DNA from: Cyclobacterium xiamenense
Lineage (GTDB): Bacteria > Bacteroidota > Bacteroidia > Cytophagales > Cyclobacteriaceae
DNA: 64,000 nt
NCBI RefSeq assembly: GCF_009467825.1
Contig: NZ_WIOK01000019.1
Coordinates: 1 to 64,000, forward strand
Reading direction: 5' to 3'
Made by a program: the position numbers and the translations under genes. Position 1 is the first letter of the stretch; every line of letters starts with the position of its first letter. Positions 28,024 through 36,922 of this stretch are shown here, piece by piece. Below the pieces are notes generated by a model that worked only from the letters and a program-made list of their open reading frames with translations, was not told where the DNA came from and did no database searches.

Positions 28024-28952
28024 ACACGCCGCACTCTTGGCCGGTTATACCGCTGCACTGCGATGGGGTAACCGTTCAGTACGACATTCAGAAAAAAGAG
28101 CCAAAAGGACTCCCTGATGCCCTGGAGCAACGCTACCGCAATGCCAAGTGCAGCTACCACAATGAAAATGATGAGGTGGCCAAATTCCGATTGGCGGTTT
28201 GGTATTCCAATTTTTCTAAGGCAGTCCGGTTCTTTTTTACCGGATTAGATGCCCTGCTGAGATTCTCCCAGCCAATCCAAACCAGCAACTTTCTATAAAC
28301 GCCCACATTTAGTCCCGTTGCATACAACCATAAAAAAGGCCTTTTTGAAAATTAATGGAACACCAATTTGCATTTTACTTATTTAATCATTAATTTGGTT
28401 TGAATAGAAAAAAAACAAATATTAATTATACTTAAATCTCTTTAGAGTAATTTAAAGTAATAAAATAGTATAAATACCTATTTTATTATACAATAATTGT
28501 TGTTCTTAGACATTGTATTTGTGCAATATTTCCAAAGGCCGTATGAACGAAGTGAACGAAGATTTACGAAAATTTCACTGCGGTGTAAGGGAAAACGAAA
28601 AAGAGTTGATCGCATATACCAAGTCGATGTCATTAAGGAGTCTTCGTCATTTTGATCACAAAACCGACAGATCTAAAGTGATGGTCGACTGACTACGGGA
28701 ACAAACCAGGGATCGGCAGCTACCAGGCCATCTGAATGAACCGGATAGCACAAAAAGAAATACAATCGTTGTGCGGGAATTAGTCGAACGGAAAATAGAT
28801 AGGAAGGCGACGATTATTTCTTAGCAAACGGTATATGTAGACTATTTCCAGGTATAAACAAGTAAAAGCAGTCACTTCAATCAAAAAAGCCTATGAAAAT
28901 AATAGATTCCAAAATCCATTAATTTATCCAATCACAATTAAATCCCAGTACT
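28024..28952. other. Gene-poor, AT-rich stretch with unassigned frames
   Basis: 28060-28299 holds a rightward open frame without a start (LPDALEQRYRNAKCSYHNEN part), unidentified. 28330-28540 is strongly AT-rich. 28543-28692 encodes a 49-codon ORF (MNEVNEDLRKF...) whose frame continues after TGA for another 43 codons to 28824. None has a recognised family. The rest presumably holds the promoter of the lipoprotein gene at 28953. Confidence 0.35.
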
Positions 28953-29819
28953 ATGAAAAAACTAACTTATTTCTCTGTTGTAGCTGTAATGTTAGCGTCA
29001 TGCGAGGCTACGTTTGAAGATCCAACGCAAGAAAAATTGGTTCTAATTGAGAGCAAAATTGCGGGCCCCAATTCGGTGTTCTCGCTAGATTTCAGTGACC
29101 CGTCGGATGTGGCTGACAATACCGCAGGAACAGCCGGCTGGGTGCAAGATAGGTACAATCCGTCATTGGGTTACCCACCCGTTTCCTTTACGCAGGATAT
29201 CTTTGATGGCGAGGAGAGGCTGCGTATCAATATCAGTGAAACAGGTCCAACCTCGGGTTTTTATGGGTATCAGGGAAAAAAATATCAAAATGCCGGTGGC
29301 ACCTACTGGAACACGGATGCAAATTCCTTTTTTTCCTATTCTCTCTATATCGACCCTTCCTGGGAATCGGATGGAGTTCCTCAACAAACTGGTGTTTGGC
29401 CTGTTTTAGGTAATGCATACGGAAACATTAGTGCCTATCCAATATTGTAGTACCAGGACAGTGACGCAAATGCCGATGGAACGGCCGGATTCAGGCTTTA
29501 TGTGTACGAAACAAACGAAGACGGCGATTTTAGCGGAGCAAAATGGGTATATCTAGGTCTTCCCAAACAGCTCAGCATTGACGCTGAAGTAGGTGGTTGG
29601 GTAACAATAGACGCCCAACTGCATAAAACAGAAAACGGTTCGGCGTTAAAGTGGCGAATAAATAATCGACTCGTGGCAGATGAAAGGGGATACAACGTTT
29701 TTTCTCCAAGTACTCAATATTTAGAATTCATCTTTAATAGTCCTAATTTTGGAAACGACCAGGATTACTATTACGACGATATCGTCCTAACGAAGCCCGG
29801 ATCAGCTGGGAAAAAATAA
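28953..29819 (+). pseudogene. Secreted lipoprotein gene interrupted by one TAG
   Basis: One frame of 289 codons is split by TAG at 29448-29450. The first part (165 residues) begins with a lipoprotein signal (MLASCE, Cys17). The second starts YQDSDANADG and runs to a normal TAA with RLYVYETNEDGDF, INNRLVADERGYNVFSP and YYYDDIVLTKPG. The ending DDIVLT is typical of concanavalin-like jelly-roll domains of carbohydrate-binding or lyase proteins. Flanking codons fit perfectly, so a point mutation (or sequence error) is likely. Either the truncated lipoprotein is secreted alone or the gene is dead. A strong terminator follows at 29845. Confidence 0.72.
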
Positions 29820-29844
29820 TCTGTGAATTCCTATCTACATTAAA

Positions 29845-29874
29845 ATGGGGTGCGATTGCACTCCATTTTTTTTT
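29845..29874 (+). terminator. Rho-independent terminator after the split lipoprotein gene
   Basis: A 9-bp stem (ATGGGGTGC with GCACTCCAT, one G-T pair) and a GATT loop are followed by nine T. It lies 25 bases after the rightward stop codon. Confidence 0.85.
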
Positions 29875-29992
29875 ACCCAATATTCCCATTAATGAATTGG
29901 CTCTAAAAAACCTGCTTGAAATTCAGGTTGAAAACGTCAACAGGGATGGATGGGATGGGATCCAAGCATATTCCATTTAGAACGGTCGATTT

Positions 29993-30460
29993 TTACGCTT
30001 TAGAGACCCCAAATTGCCTCAGATGATGGTCCAAGTGTTTGTAAAACATATTGTTCCATTCTTCTTTCGTTAACTTTCCGAAAGAAAGGGATTCCCTTCC
30101 GTCGAAATGAACTCCTCCCAACTCCACCGTTTTTTGCAAGTACTGAAACAGGCGTTTCTTTTCCACGTCAAAATCTCGTTCATCGGCTATGATAAAAGCC
30201 GGAGCCGTTTGAACATTTTTTTTGTAGGGCGTTTCGCTCACCACCATTTTTTTGACAAAGGCTTTAAGGATCAACCCCATAAAAAAATTCGGTTTGGGAT
30301 GCTTGTTTTCGAAAGCCATTTCGTAGGTGACGTTGCAATGCGCCAGCATTTGGGCCACATTCATTTTTCCCCATTGCGGCTGGGTACTGGGTGTCAGGGA
30401 GTCAATGCGCCGGATCAGCTCCGCTGTTACTTCTTTGTCGAAAATAGTGGGTAAAGCCAT
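29993..30460 (-). CDS. DUF1569/DinB-like protein
   Basis: 155 residues from ATG 30460 (MALPTIFDKEV); the longer in-frame start lacks support. It resembles DUF1569 four-helix-bundle proteins, in the DinB/YfiT fold: WGKMNVAQMLAHCNVTYEMAF carries the first conserved histidine, and FYKHLDHHLRQFGV near the end has the other histidines, which would form a metal site. Function of the family is unknown. It stands alone. Confidence 0.75.
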   Translation of the reverse strand: MALPTIFDKEVTAELIRRIDSLTPSTQPQWGKMNVAQMLAHCNVTYEMAFENKHPKPNFFMGLILKAFVKKMVVSETPYKKNVQTAPAFIIADERDFDVEKKRLFQYLQKTVELGGVHFDGRESLSFGKLTKEEWNNMFYKHLDHHLRQFGVSKA

Positions 30461-30638
30461 ATCAATTGGTATTTGTGTTTCAAATGTTTCCGCTGCCAGC
30501 CCAGCCAAAAGCAGGAATGGGTTCTTTCCCATTTATAGTCTAAGCAGGCAGACCGCAAAAGGCCGGGAGAAGGCGCTTGCCATTCAGGTCAAATAGGCTG
30601 CCTACCGAGCTTTTCCTCCCTCCTTCTATACTCCATCC

Positions 30639-31376
30639 TTAGGGCATCACAAATGATACCGGCTCCGCAGCGTTTGGGTGGATATTTGGAAATACCGTAC
30701 GATCCTGGTCCGGGTCAAGGTAGGTATTGCTCCAAAATGAATCCCCATAAGCCCGAACATACACCGTTTGTCCGGAAGCAAACCCCGCATCAAGCAGGTC
30801 GCTTTGTGACAATGTAAGCTCAAACGGGTTGATCTGGGCTACAAATACCGGAGAAAATGCTTGATAGTCTTCCACCTCAAGGCTGGATTCGGTGCCGAGA
30901 AAATACCGGACATACCGACGGTTTGCCGTATTTCCAGCCGGTTCGGTCGTAATTTGCAGCGTCACCTCCCCAGCCTGTAGTTGAACCGCCAGGGCGGTAA
31001 TCTCGGTGGTGGAGCGTTGACCCAGGGAGGGTGTTTCCGAGATAGCCGTAACCGGTCCGGTATTTTCGTGAACCACCTCGTATTTCTTAAAGGTACCATA
31101 CCCTGCTTTTTCGTACACCAGGGTATGGGTTCCGAAAGGGACATCAGCTAGCACAAAGCGCCCATTGGCATCGGTTGTGGCGGTAATAAGTGGTGAGGTG
31201 CCTTCCACGCTGACTTGCATGCCGGCGTTGTCCAGAGAGTTGGTGCCCTCGTCGTATAAATTGACCGAACCTACGATGTCGGCCGCAGTGGCCGGACCGT
31301 CGTCGGGATCGGTATCGTTGCCGCAGGACACCACTAAAAAAGCAATCAGGACTCCCAAAAGAAATTTGAATTTCAT
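30639..31376 (-). CDS. Lipoprotein with carboxypeptidase-regulatory-like domain
   Basis: 245 residues. The lipoprotein signal ends at VVSCGND (Cys18). Residues 35-105 are a carboxypeptidase-regulatory-like (Ig-type) beta-sandwich: IVGSVNLYDEGTNSLDNAGM, ATTDANGRFVLADVPFG and TLVYEKAGYGTFKK. The rest is predicted beta-rich (a fibronectin-like second domain) with no known family. Likely surface or periplasmic. No enzyme motif. Confidence 0.7.
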   Translation of the reverse strand: MKFKFLLGVLIAFLVVSCGNDTDPDDGPATAADIVGSVNLYDEGTNSLDNAGMQVSVEGTSPLITATTDANGRFVLADVPFGTHTLVYEKAGYGTFKKYEVVHENTGPVTAISETPSLGQRSTTEITALAVQLQAGEVTLQITTEPAGNTANRRYVRYFLGTESSLEVEDYQAFSPVFVAQINPFELTLSQSDLLDAGFASGQTVYVRAYGDSFWSNTYLDPDQDRTVFPNIHPNAAEPVSFVMP

Positions 31377-31436
31377 CGTTTTTTTTCGTTAGTTAGTTTC
31401 GATCGATTCGCTGCTACTCGGGTGCTCGCTGGCTCC

Positions 31437-32060
31437 CTATTTCAAATAAATACTGTTTTCATCAAACAAAGGCGCTTCCTGCCCGATTTCCACAAACAAG
31501 GCTTTGCCGGGATTTGAGCGGTGAATTTCAAAATACCGAATGCCGCTGTTGCCCATTCCCCAGCCGGCACAGGTTTCGGTGATGGGTTCCACCGAGGCCC
31601 GCTCCTCGTACGCCTGCCTGGCCTTTCCGGTGGGGCGCAACTCGTACCGATCCACCCCCTCCCGGTTGGATGCAATCGCTTCAAAAGCACAGCACTCCGT
31701 TTTTGACCAATCCTCATCCGCCGACAAAACGTCCAACAGGTCCTCGATTTTTTCGTTCGGAAGAGAAAAAACCTGCAGGACGCGTTGCAGTGCTACCGGC
31801 TGCCCGTTTTCCACGCGCTCCACAAATGCGCCGGGCAAGGTTTCGCTGATTTCCACCCGTAGATCGGGGCTTTATTGCGCCCAAAACTCCATGCCTGCCC
31901 CGGAAATTTTCTCCCACTTCATCCCTGCATAAGGCGCTCGCAAAGGTTTTTCGTCCAGCGTCGCCGCAGCTTCGGTTTTCCTTTCTTTTCCTTTCTCTGC
32001 AGGGCCGCAGGACCCAAGGGCAAGTAGCAGCAGCACAAAAAACAGCAGCGGATGGTTCAT
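31437..32060 (-). pseudogene. Lipoprotein gene of unknown family interrupted by TAA
   Basis: One frame of 208 codons from ATG 32060 to 31437 is cut by TAA at 31872-31874, after GAGMEFWAQ and before SPDLRVEISETLPGAFVERV. The lipoprotein signal is LLALGSCG. After the stop the protein reads on smoothly, with LQVFSLPNEKIEDLLDVL, KTECCAFEAIASNREGVDRY and WGMGNSGIRYFEIHRSNPGK, so only one codon is damaged (GAA or CAA to TAA would suffice). The family seems conserved among Bacteroidota but I cannot name it. A -7 box precedes the start. Confidence 0.7.
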
Positions 32061-32077
32061 TGCGTTATCGGACCGGT

Positions 32078-32085
32078 CAAAATTA
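32078..32085 (-). promoter_or_regulatory. -7 box of the broken lipoprotein gene
   Basis: The leftward strand reads TAATTTTG, an exact TAnnTTTG. It would start transcription about 14 bases before ATG 32060. Confidence 0.5.
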
Positions 32086-32253
32086 ACGCCCTAAATATAC
32101 AGCTTTTTCGCTTTTCAAAAAGCTGGCAGGATCGTTTTTTGGGTTGCCTCGCGTGTCCTTTCTGGACGCTTGCGCCACTGCGGTGGTCGGACGTGGACGG
32201 AGAACGGGCAGCTTAACGCGCCGGACCGGGAGGGGAAGGACCGATCGCTCGAC

Positions 32254-34965
32254 TCAGAACCCATCCGACTCGGTAAATTTTCTGCGGATGGTCTTTTCCA
32301 GGGAGACCAATAGGAATAGGCCAATTCCTGCCCCCAGCACCCGTATCCAGGAGTCCAGACCAATAGGGGCCGAGTGGAACAAGGTATTCATCAGCGGCGC
32401 ATGAATGAATACGAGTTGCAGGAGTAGCATGGTGAAGGCGCCCACATACACCCATTTATTGGAAAACCAGCCGATTTCCCGAACGGACCGGTGTAGGGAG
32501 CGGCAGTTGAACAAGTAGAAGCCTTCCAGTACAATAAATACCGTGGTGGCCACCGTCTGGGCTTCGGCCAGGCTGGCCCCCAGGGATAACTCGTAACGAA
32601 ATAGCAAAAACGAACTGAGCATCAGCAAGGTCCCGACCAATAGGGTCCGCATGATCAGGGGAAAGGTAAGGATGGGCTTGCCCGAGGGAACCGGAGGTCG
32701 GTCCATGATGCCCTTTTCCTTGGGTTCGAAGGTAAGCATCAAGCCAAGCAACACGGCGGTGGTCATGTTGATCCAGAGAATCTGCACCGGGGCTAACGGC
32801 AATTGGGTCGTAAAGGCAATGCTCGCAAGGATGACCAGGGCTTCTCCCAGGTTTGTCGGAAGGGTCCAGACAATAAACTTGGTCAGGTTGTCCAAGACTC
32901 CCCTTCCCTCTTCCACGGCGGCCTCTATGGAAGCGAAATTGTCGTCGGTAAGCAGCATATCCGAAGCATCTTTGGCGACTTCGGTGCCTGTAATGCCCAT
33001 GGCGATGCCAATGTTCGCTTGCTTTAAGGCCGGCCCGTCATTTACCCCATCACCGGTCATGGCCACCACCTTGCCACTGGCCTGCAGGGCCTTTACCAGC
33101 CGAAGTTTCTGATCCGGGCTGACCCGGGCAAAGACCGCCACCGCTCCGGCCACTTCCTGCAATTGCTCGTCCGAGAATCCCTGCAGTTCCAGCCCGGTAA
33201 AGGCCAGGAGTCTTTCGTTTTCGGTTTGGCCACGGATCCCCAGTTGCTCGGCGATGTTGGCTGCGGTAAGGGCATGGTCGCCGGTGATCATTTTTACCTG
33301 TATACCGGCCTGCTGACAAAGAGCTACGGCATCTACCGCCTCTTTTCTCGGCGGATCAATCATGCCCTGAAGTCCGGTAAAGACCATGCCTTCGGACAGG
33401 TCCTGCTGGTCCAGTTGCCGTTGGTCAGGATCGCTGGTTTTACAGGCAAAGGCCAGGACCCGCAGGCCTTCCGCAGCCAACTGCTCGGCTGCCCGCTGCA
33501 CGGCGGCTGAATCAATGGGGACAATTTGGCCGGTTTTGTCCAGCGCCCGATCCGCACAGCGGAGCACCGACTCCACCGATCCCTTTAAGAAAACCACCGT
33601 ATGATCTTCGTGCCGGTGCAGGCTGCCCATGTATTGGTTTTCCGATTGGAAGGGAACCTCGTCCAGGCGGGGGTATTGCGGATCGGTTTGCTGCCGGGTG
33701 ATGCCTGCTTTTTCGGCGGCACTGATCAGCGCTGCCTCGGTAGGATCGCCTTCCGCTGTCCACCGCCCCCCTTCTTCCACAATGCGACTATTGGAACAAA
33801 GCAGCCCTGCAGTCAGCACCTGCTGCAAGGCCGGCTTTTCGGAAAGGCCCACCGCTTGCCCGTTAAAAAGAACGTTTCCTTCCGGATTGTAGCCTATCCC
33901 GGTAAGCTCAAAAGCCTCCCCGCCGGCCAGTATTTTTTGAACCGTCATTTGGTTTTCCGTGAGCGTTCCGGTTTTGTCCGAGCAGATCACGTTGGCGCTG
34001 CCCAGGGTTTCCACGGCCACCAGTTTGCGGATAATGGCCCGCCTTTTGGCCATCTGGGCCACGCCAATGGCTAGCATGATGGTCACCGCTGCCGGAAGGC
34101 CCTCGGGTATGGCACCCACCATCAGCGCCACGGCCACCATAAAGGCATCTGCCAGGCTCTCTCCCCGCAGGTAGGCCAGCGCAAGTATCAACAAGGCCAG
34201 GCTCAGAATGACCCAAAGTAAGGTATGACTGAATTTTTTGATTTTCAGGGTCAGGGGGGTATCCAGTTCTTCCGCAGAAGCGATGGATTGGTTGATCTTG
34301 CCTACCTCTGTGCGGTCCCCGGTAGCCACCACCAGGCCCTTTCCCGTTCCGTAGGTCACCACCGTGGTGGCGAAGCCCATGTTGTGGCGATCCCCCAGCA
34401 GGGCATCCCCATTAGTGGTCTCCGGATTTTTTTCGGTGGCCACCGACTCTCCGGTCAGGGCCGATTCGTCCACCTGCAGGTTTTTGACGGCGAAGAGGCG
34501 CAGGTCGGCGGGGATTTTATCCCCCGGCTGCAGCAACACAACATCCCCGGGTACCAGGCCCAGGCTGTTAATTTCTGACTGCCTGCCGTCACGAATGACG
34601 GTGGCCCGGGTGCTCATGCTTTTGGACAGCGCATCGATGGCCTTCAGGGCTTTGGTTTCCTGCACGTAGCCAATGATGGAGTTGATCAACACCACGGCAA
34701 AGATGACAGCGGCATCCGTGTATTCTTCCAGAAGCAGGGTAAGGGCTGTAGCGCCCAGCAAAATATAAATCAGGGGTTGGTGAAACTGGAGCAGAAAGCG
34801 AACGATGCTGCTCTGGCTTTTTTTGGTGGTAATGCGGTTTTCCCCGTACTGCTGCAAACGTGCTTGCACCTCGTCGGTTGATAGTCCCTGATCGGTGTTG
34901 GTATGCAGCGCTTCTGCTACCTGCTTGTAGCTGTGTGTATGCCAGTGCTGCTGCTTGTGTTCCAT
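32254..34965 (-). CDS. P-type cation-transporting ATPase (P2 type)
   Basis: 903 residues, complete. Domain order: cation-ATPase N-terminal domain (HSYKQVAEALHTNTDQGLST), actuator with LTGES at 170-174, M4 segment IPEGLPAAVT, phosphorylation Asp330 in SDKTGTLTENQM, nucleotide-binding domain, hinge MTGDGVNDGPALKQANIG, and six C-terminal helices. The PEGLPAAVT motif puts it with P2-type Ca2+/cation pumps. The M6 sequence WINMTTAVLLGLMLTFEP differs from true SERCA pumps (N..TD), so the transported ion is unsure. Inner membrane. It lies alone inside a decay-rich region but looks intact. Confidence 0.9.
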   Translation of the reverse strand: MEHKQQHWHTHSYKQVAEALHTNTDQGLSTDEVQARLQQYGENRITTKKSQSSIVRFLLQFHQPLIYILLGATALTLLLEEYTDAAVIFAVVLINSIIGYVQETKALKAIDALSKSMSTRATVIRDGRQSEINSLGLVPGDVVLLQPGDKIPADLRLFAVKNLQVDESALTGESVATEKNPETTNGDALLGDRHNMGFATTVVTYGTGKGLVVATGDRTEVGKINQSIASAEELDTPLTLKIKKFSHTLLWVILSLALLILALAYLRGESLADAFMVAVALMVGAIPEGLPAAVTIMLAIGVAQMAKRRAIIRKLVAVETLGSANVICSDKTGTLTENQMTVQKILAGGEAFELTGIGYNPEGNVLFNGQAVGLSEKPALQQVLTAGLLCSNSRIVEEGGRWTAEGDPTEAALISAAEKAGITRQQTDPQYPRLDEVPFQSENQYMGSLHRHEDHTVVFLKGSVESVLRCADRALDKTGQIVPIDSAAVQRAAEQLAAEGLRVLAFACKTSDPDQRQLDQQDLSEGMVFTGLQGMIDPPRKEAVDAVALCQQAGIQVKMITGDHALTAANIAEQLGIRGQTENERLLAFTGLELQGFSDEQLQEVAGAVAVFARVSPDQKLRLVKALQASGKVVAMTGDGVNDGPALKQANIGIAMGITGTEVAKDASDMLLTDDNFASIEAAVEEGRGVLDNLTKFIVWTLPTNLGEALVILASIAFTTQLPLAPVQILWINMTTAVLLGLMLTFEPKEKGIMDRPPVPSGKPILTFPLIMRTLLVGTLLMLSSFLLFRYELSLGASLAEAQTVATTVFIVLEGFYLFNCRSLHRSVREIGWFSNKWVYVGAFTMLLLQLVFIHAPLMNTLFHSAPIGLDSWIRVLGAGIGLFLLVSLEKTIRRKFTESDGF

Positions 34966-35212
34966 TCCTATTTATCGTATCCAAAAGCCAAAAAACCTTT
35001 GGTGAATATACCCCAAAAAATAAAACGAATCAAATGGATATTGCATTCCCGAAGCGAAACGTTAAGTTGAGATTTACGGAATTCAAAAGCTTTACCCTCC
35101 CTGGCCCGTTTGCACACGAAGCTCACAAATACAGGCTAGTTTCCATACCTTCCGATAAACCCATATCTTTCGGCTTCCTTGGGATTACACAAAAATGATG
35201 TTAAATTTACAG

Positions 35213-35231
35213 CATAACTACAGCAGTTATG
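35213..35231 (+). promoter_or_regulatory. Operator dyad overlapping the ParD start codon
   Basis: A perfect 7-bp inverted repeat, CATAACT and AGTTATG, with a 5-base spacer. The last three bases of the right arm are the ATG of the antitoxin gene. A near -7 box (TAAATTTA, 35202-35209) lies just upstream. It is well placed for autorepression by the ParD protein. Confidence 0.6.
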
Positions 35232-35498
35232 GGTAGAAAAACAATCGATTTTGGCGAGACCTTAGATCGGTATATTGATTTTGCCGTAAAACAAGGTGGG
35301 TATAAAACCGAAGCTGAATATCTACGGTATTTGGTTCGGAAAGATGAAGAGCGCAACAGGGCGTTTTTGATTACCAAAGCTGCTGTTCAGGAAGGCCTCG
35401 AGAGTGGTGTCAGTCCTAAAGCCAGGACCGCAGAAGAAATCGTAACACTTGCCAAGAAAAGAGCGTTGGGAAAAACGGATGTAAACCGGCATGGCTAA
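35229..35498 (+). CDS. ParD-type antitoxin
   Basis: 89 residues. It has the ParD/CopG layout: an N-terminal ribbon-helix-helix (TIDFGETLDRYIDFAVKQGG, then TEAEYLRYLVRKDEE) and a C-terminal tail that would bind ParE (AAVQEGLESGVSPKARTAEE). It seems intact and overlaps the following toxin gene by eight bases. Because that toxin is truncated by a nonsense codon, it may now be an orphan antitoxin or a bare autorepressor. Confidence 0.85.
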   Translation: MGRKTIDFGETLDRYIDFAVKQGGYKTEAEYLRYLVRKDEERNRAFLITKAAVQEGLESGVSPKARTAEEIVTLAKKRALGKTDVNRHG

Positions 35499-35781
35499 TT
35501 ACGTTTTATCTGTCAAGGCAGACGAAGATGTGGATGCTATTGCTGACTACTCTTTAGAGAAATGGGGTGAAAAACAAACCCTTGTTTATATTGAAGAGTT
35601 GTTCAACTGCCTGGAAAAAATCGCTATTAGTTCTGAAATTGGGCGAGATGCATCCGAATTTTCCACACACCTTTAACGCTATAACTACAAAGCCCACAGT
35701 ATTTTTTTTGTACGTTCCGAATCGAAGATACTGATTGTGCGTATTTTAGGGCAGCAACAAGATTTTCAACGTCACTTATAA
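35491..35781 (+). pseudogene. ParE-type toxin truncated by an in-frame TAA
   Basis: The frame codes MANYVLSVKADEDVDAIADY...IGRDASEFSTHL, then TAA at 35674-35676, then RYNYKAHSIFFVRSESKILI and VRILGQQQDFQRHL before a second TAA. Together they make a complete ParE (about 96 codons). The ParE C-terminal half, including the HSIFF strand and RHL ending, is essential, so the product is probably inactive. A lysine or arginine normally sits where the TAA is. Confidence 0.8.
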
Positions 35782-36117
35782 TCGAAATCCCTGGGAGCGT
35801 CCACACTAGAAGTAAGCTTAATTTTATGTTCTCTATCAGCTGCGTAGGCAAGACAGGCCTTACTATCATCAACTGTAAGTTCCGGGAAATCAGAAATAAT
35901 TTAATGTGGCTATAATTGTTTTTTAGTGGGCACATTGAATCTCGCAATAATTATCATCCAGACGTGTGACGTGTACGTCATGCTCGATTTCATCCTGGGT
36001 CATTCCGGCAGCTAACCATCCAAGGACATCAAATACGGTGATTCTGGTATCACGTATGCATGGCTTTCCAAATCTTTTATTTGGGTTACGTTTTATTATT
36101 TCCTTGTAATCTATCAT
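35772..36117 (-). pseudogene. DUF433 antitoxin gene split by an 88-bp insertion
   Basis: From ATG 36117 the frame reads IIKRNPNKRFGKPCIRDTRI, TVFDVLGWLAAGMTQDEI, the DUF433 (VapB45-like) N-terminus. It then passes into unrelated codons and stops at 35923. The missing part, ISDFPELTVDDSKACLAYAADREHKIKL, resumes at 35899 and stops at 35772. Removing 88 bases restores one continuous frame. The usual DUF5615 PIN-like toxin gene is absent. The tail overlaps the broken ParE tail by ten bases. Confidence 0.75.
35900..35991. mobile_element. 88-bp insertion flanked by a 4-bp direct repeat (ATTT)
   Basis: The bases ATTT occur at 35900-35903 and 35988-35991; deleting one copy plus the 84 bases between recreates an uninterrupted DUF433 gene. 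The insert has no ORF and no clear terminal inverted repeats, but contains a near-palindrome GACGTGTGACGTGTACGTC at 35962-35980 and a 6-bp dyad AATGTG/CACATT at its left end. It may be a miniature mobile element or cassette-type insertion. Confidence 0.5.
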
Positions 36118-36283
36118 CTCATTTTGGCTCATTTATATATTCAAGAGCTCAAATCGAACACCCAGTTTTTTTTTGTGTTATTTATCCGTATTCTAAAGTT
36201 ACGAAAGACAAATTAATTTCTTTATGGCTTCCTTCAGAAATTGACAAAACCGCAGCCAATAAATTCAGCAGCAAATTGCCGAT

Positions 36284-36388
36284 CACCTTGAAATGGTATT
36301 TAGTAAACAGTCCTTCTAGGTGCTTCCAGTAGTAAAATGGCAAAGGCTCAAAATCCTGCGCCTCTGAAGAGGGTTCGTATACCACGTT
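36284..36388 (-). pseudogene. Fragment of a GH140-like glycosidase gene
   Basis: The leftward frame reads NVVYEPSSEAQDFEPLPF, YYWKHLEGLFTKYHFKV and is clearly homologous to NIVVHDPFAEGQDFEPPR, FDYYKHLAGLFTRYNF in the intact gene at 38026-39684. The nucleotide match is also visible over about 100 bases (for example AGGTGCTT and GGCTCAAAATCCTGC). No start and no catalytic part remain. It abuts the GIY-YIG fragment, giving a mosaic of two remnants on opposite strands. Confidence 0.75.
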
Positions 36389-36392
36389 TTTT

Positions 36393-36563
36393 AAGAAATT
36401 CGAGCAACTGATCCACAACTTCTTTGGCTCCTCCTGTTTAAACATCGATGTTTTTGATGGACAGGGTAAGCGGTACACGCCCCGGGAATGGTTTATTGCG
36501 CCCTACGAAGTAATCGAAGAGGCGATTGCCCTGATCATTAGCGGCGAAGTCGTGAAGTATTAA
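36393..36563 (+). pseudogene. C-terminal fragment of a GIY-YIG nuclease-family protein
   Basis: The rightward frame reads KKFEQLIHNFFGSSCLNIDV, FDGQGKRYTPREWFIAPYEV, IEEAIALIISGEVVKY and a TAA. This is the C-terminus of a common GIY-YIG (Mug113-type) nuclease family (FEQLLHxFF..LDVFD.xG+.xTPREWFI). The catalytic GIY-YIG part is missing. Its stop codon overlaps the convergent HepT stop. Confidence 0.7.
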
Positions 36564-36922
36564 AAGCCTAAGTTTTCTGAAAGATGGACAAGTATGTTGA
36601 TGACGTTAGCCTTCAATTTAGGTAGGTCATCGTTGATAATTTCCCAAACCAGTTTTGAATCAATCCCAAAATACTCGTGAACATAGCTATTTCGCATGCC
36701 TTTTATCTGATCCCATTCAATCTCCCGGAATTTTATTTTGATTTCTTCAGAAATGTGAACGCTCGCCTCACCTATGATCTCCAATTGCTTGATACATGCA
36801 AATCGCATCATTGAATGCTTCAAGAACTTTTCATAATCCGCATTTTGCAGATATGTTTCTATTTCAGAAATGGCATCAAGGATGTGGTTCAAACGAGCGT
36901 TGTCTCCTATCCTATTTCGCAT
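36560..36922 (-). CDS. hepT: HepT-type toxin (DUF86, HEPN RNase fold)
   Basis: 120 residues, complete. The HEPN active-site motif Rx4HxY is present as RNSYVHEYF near residue 80, with the family N-terminus LNHILDAISEIETYL and KQLEIIGEASVHIS. HepT proteins are RNA-cleaving toxins silenced by adenylylation from their partner MntA. It overlaps mntA by eleven bases. No damage is visible. Confidence 0.88.
   Translation of the reverse strand: MRNRIGDNARLNHILDAISEIETYLQNADYEKFLKHSMMRFACIKQLEIIGEASVHISEEIKIKFREIEWDQIKGMRNSYVHEYFGIDSKLVWEIINDDLPKLKANVINILVHLSENLGF

Noticed and set aside
28060-28299. Rightward frame containing LPDALEQRYRNAKCSYHNEN
   Set aside because: It has no start codon and no recognised family; it may be a fragment but cannot be supported as a gene.
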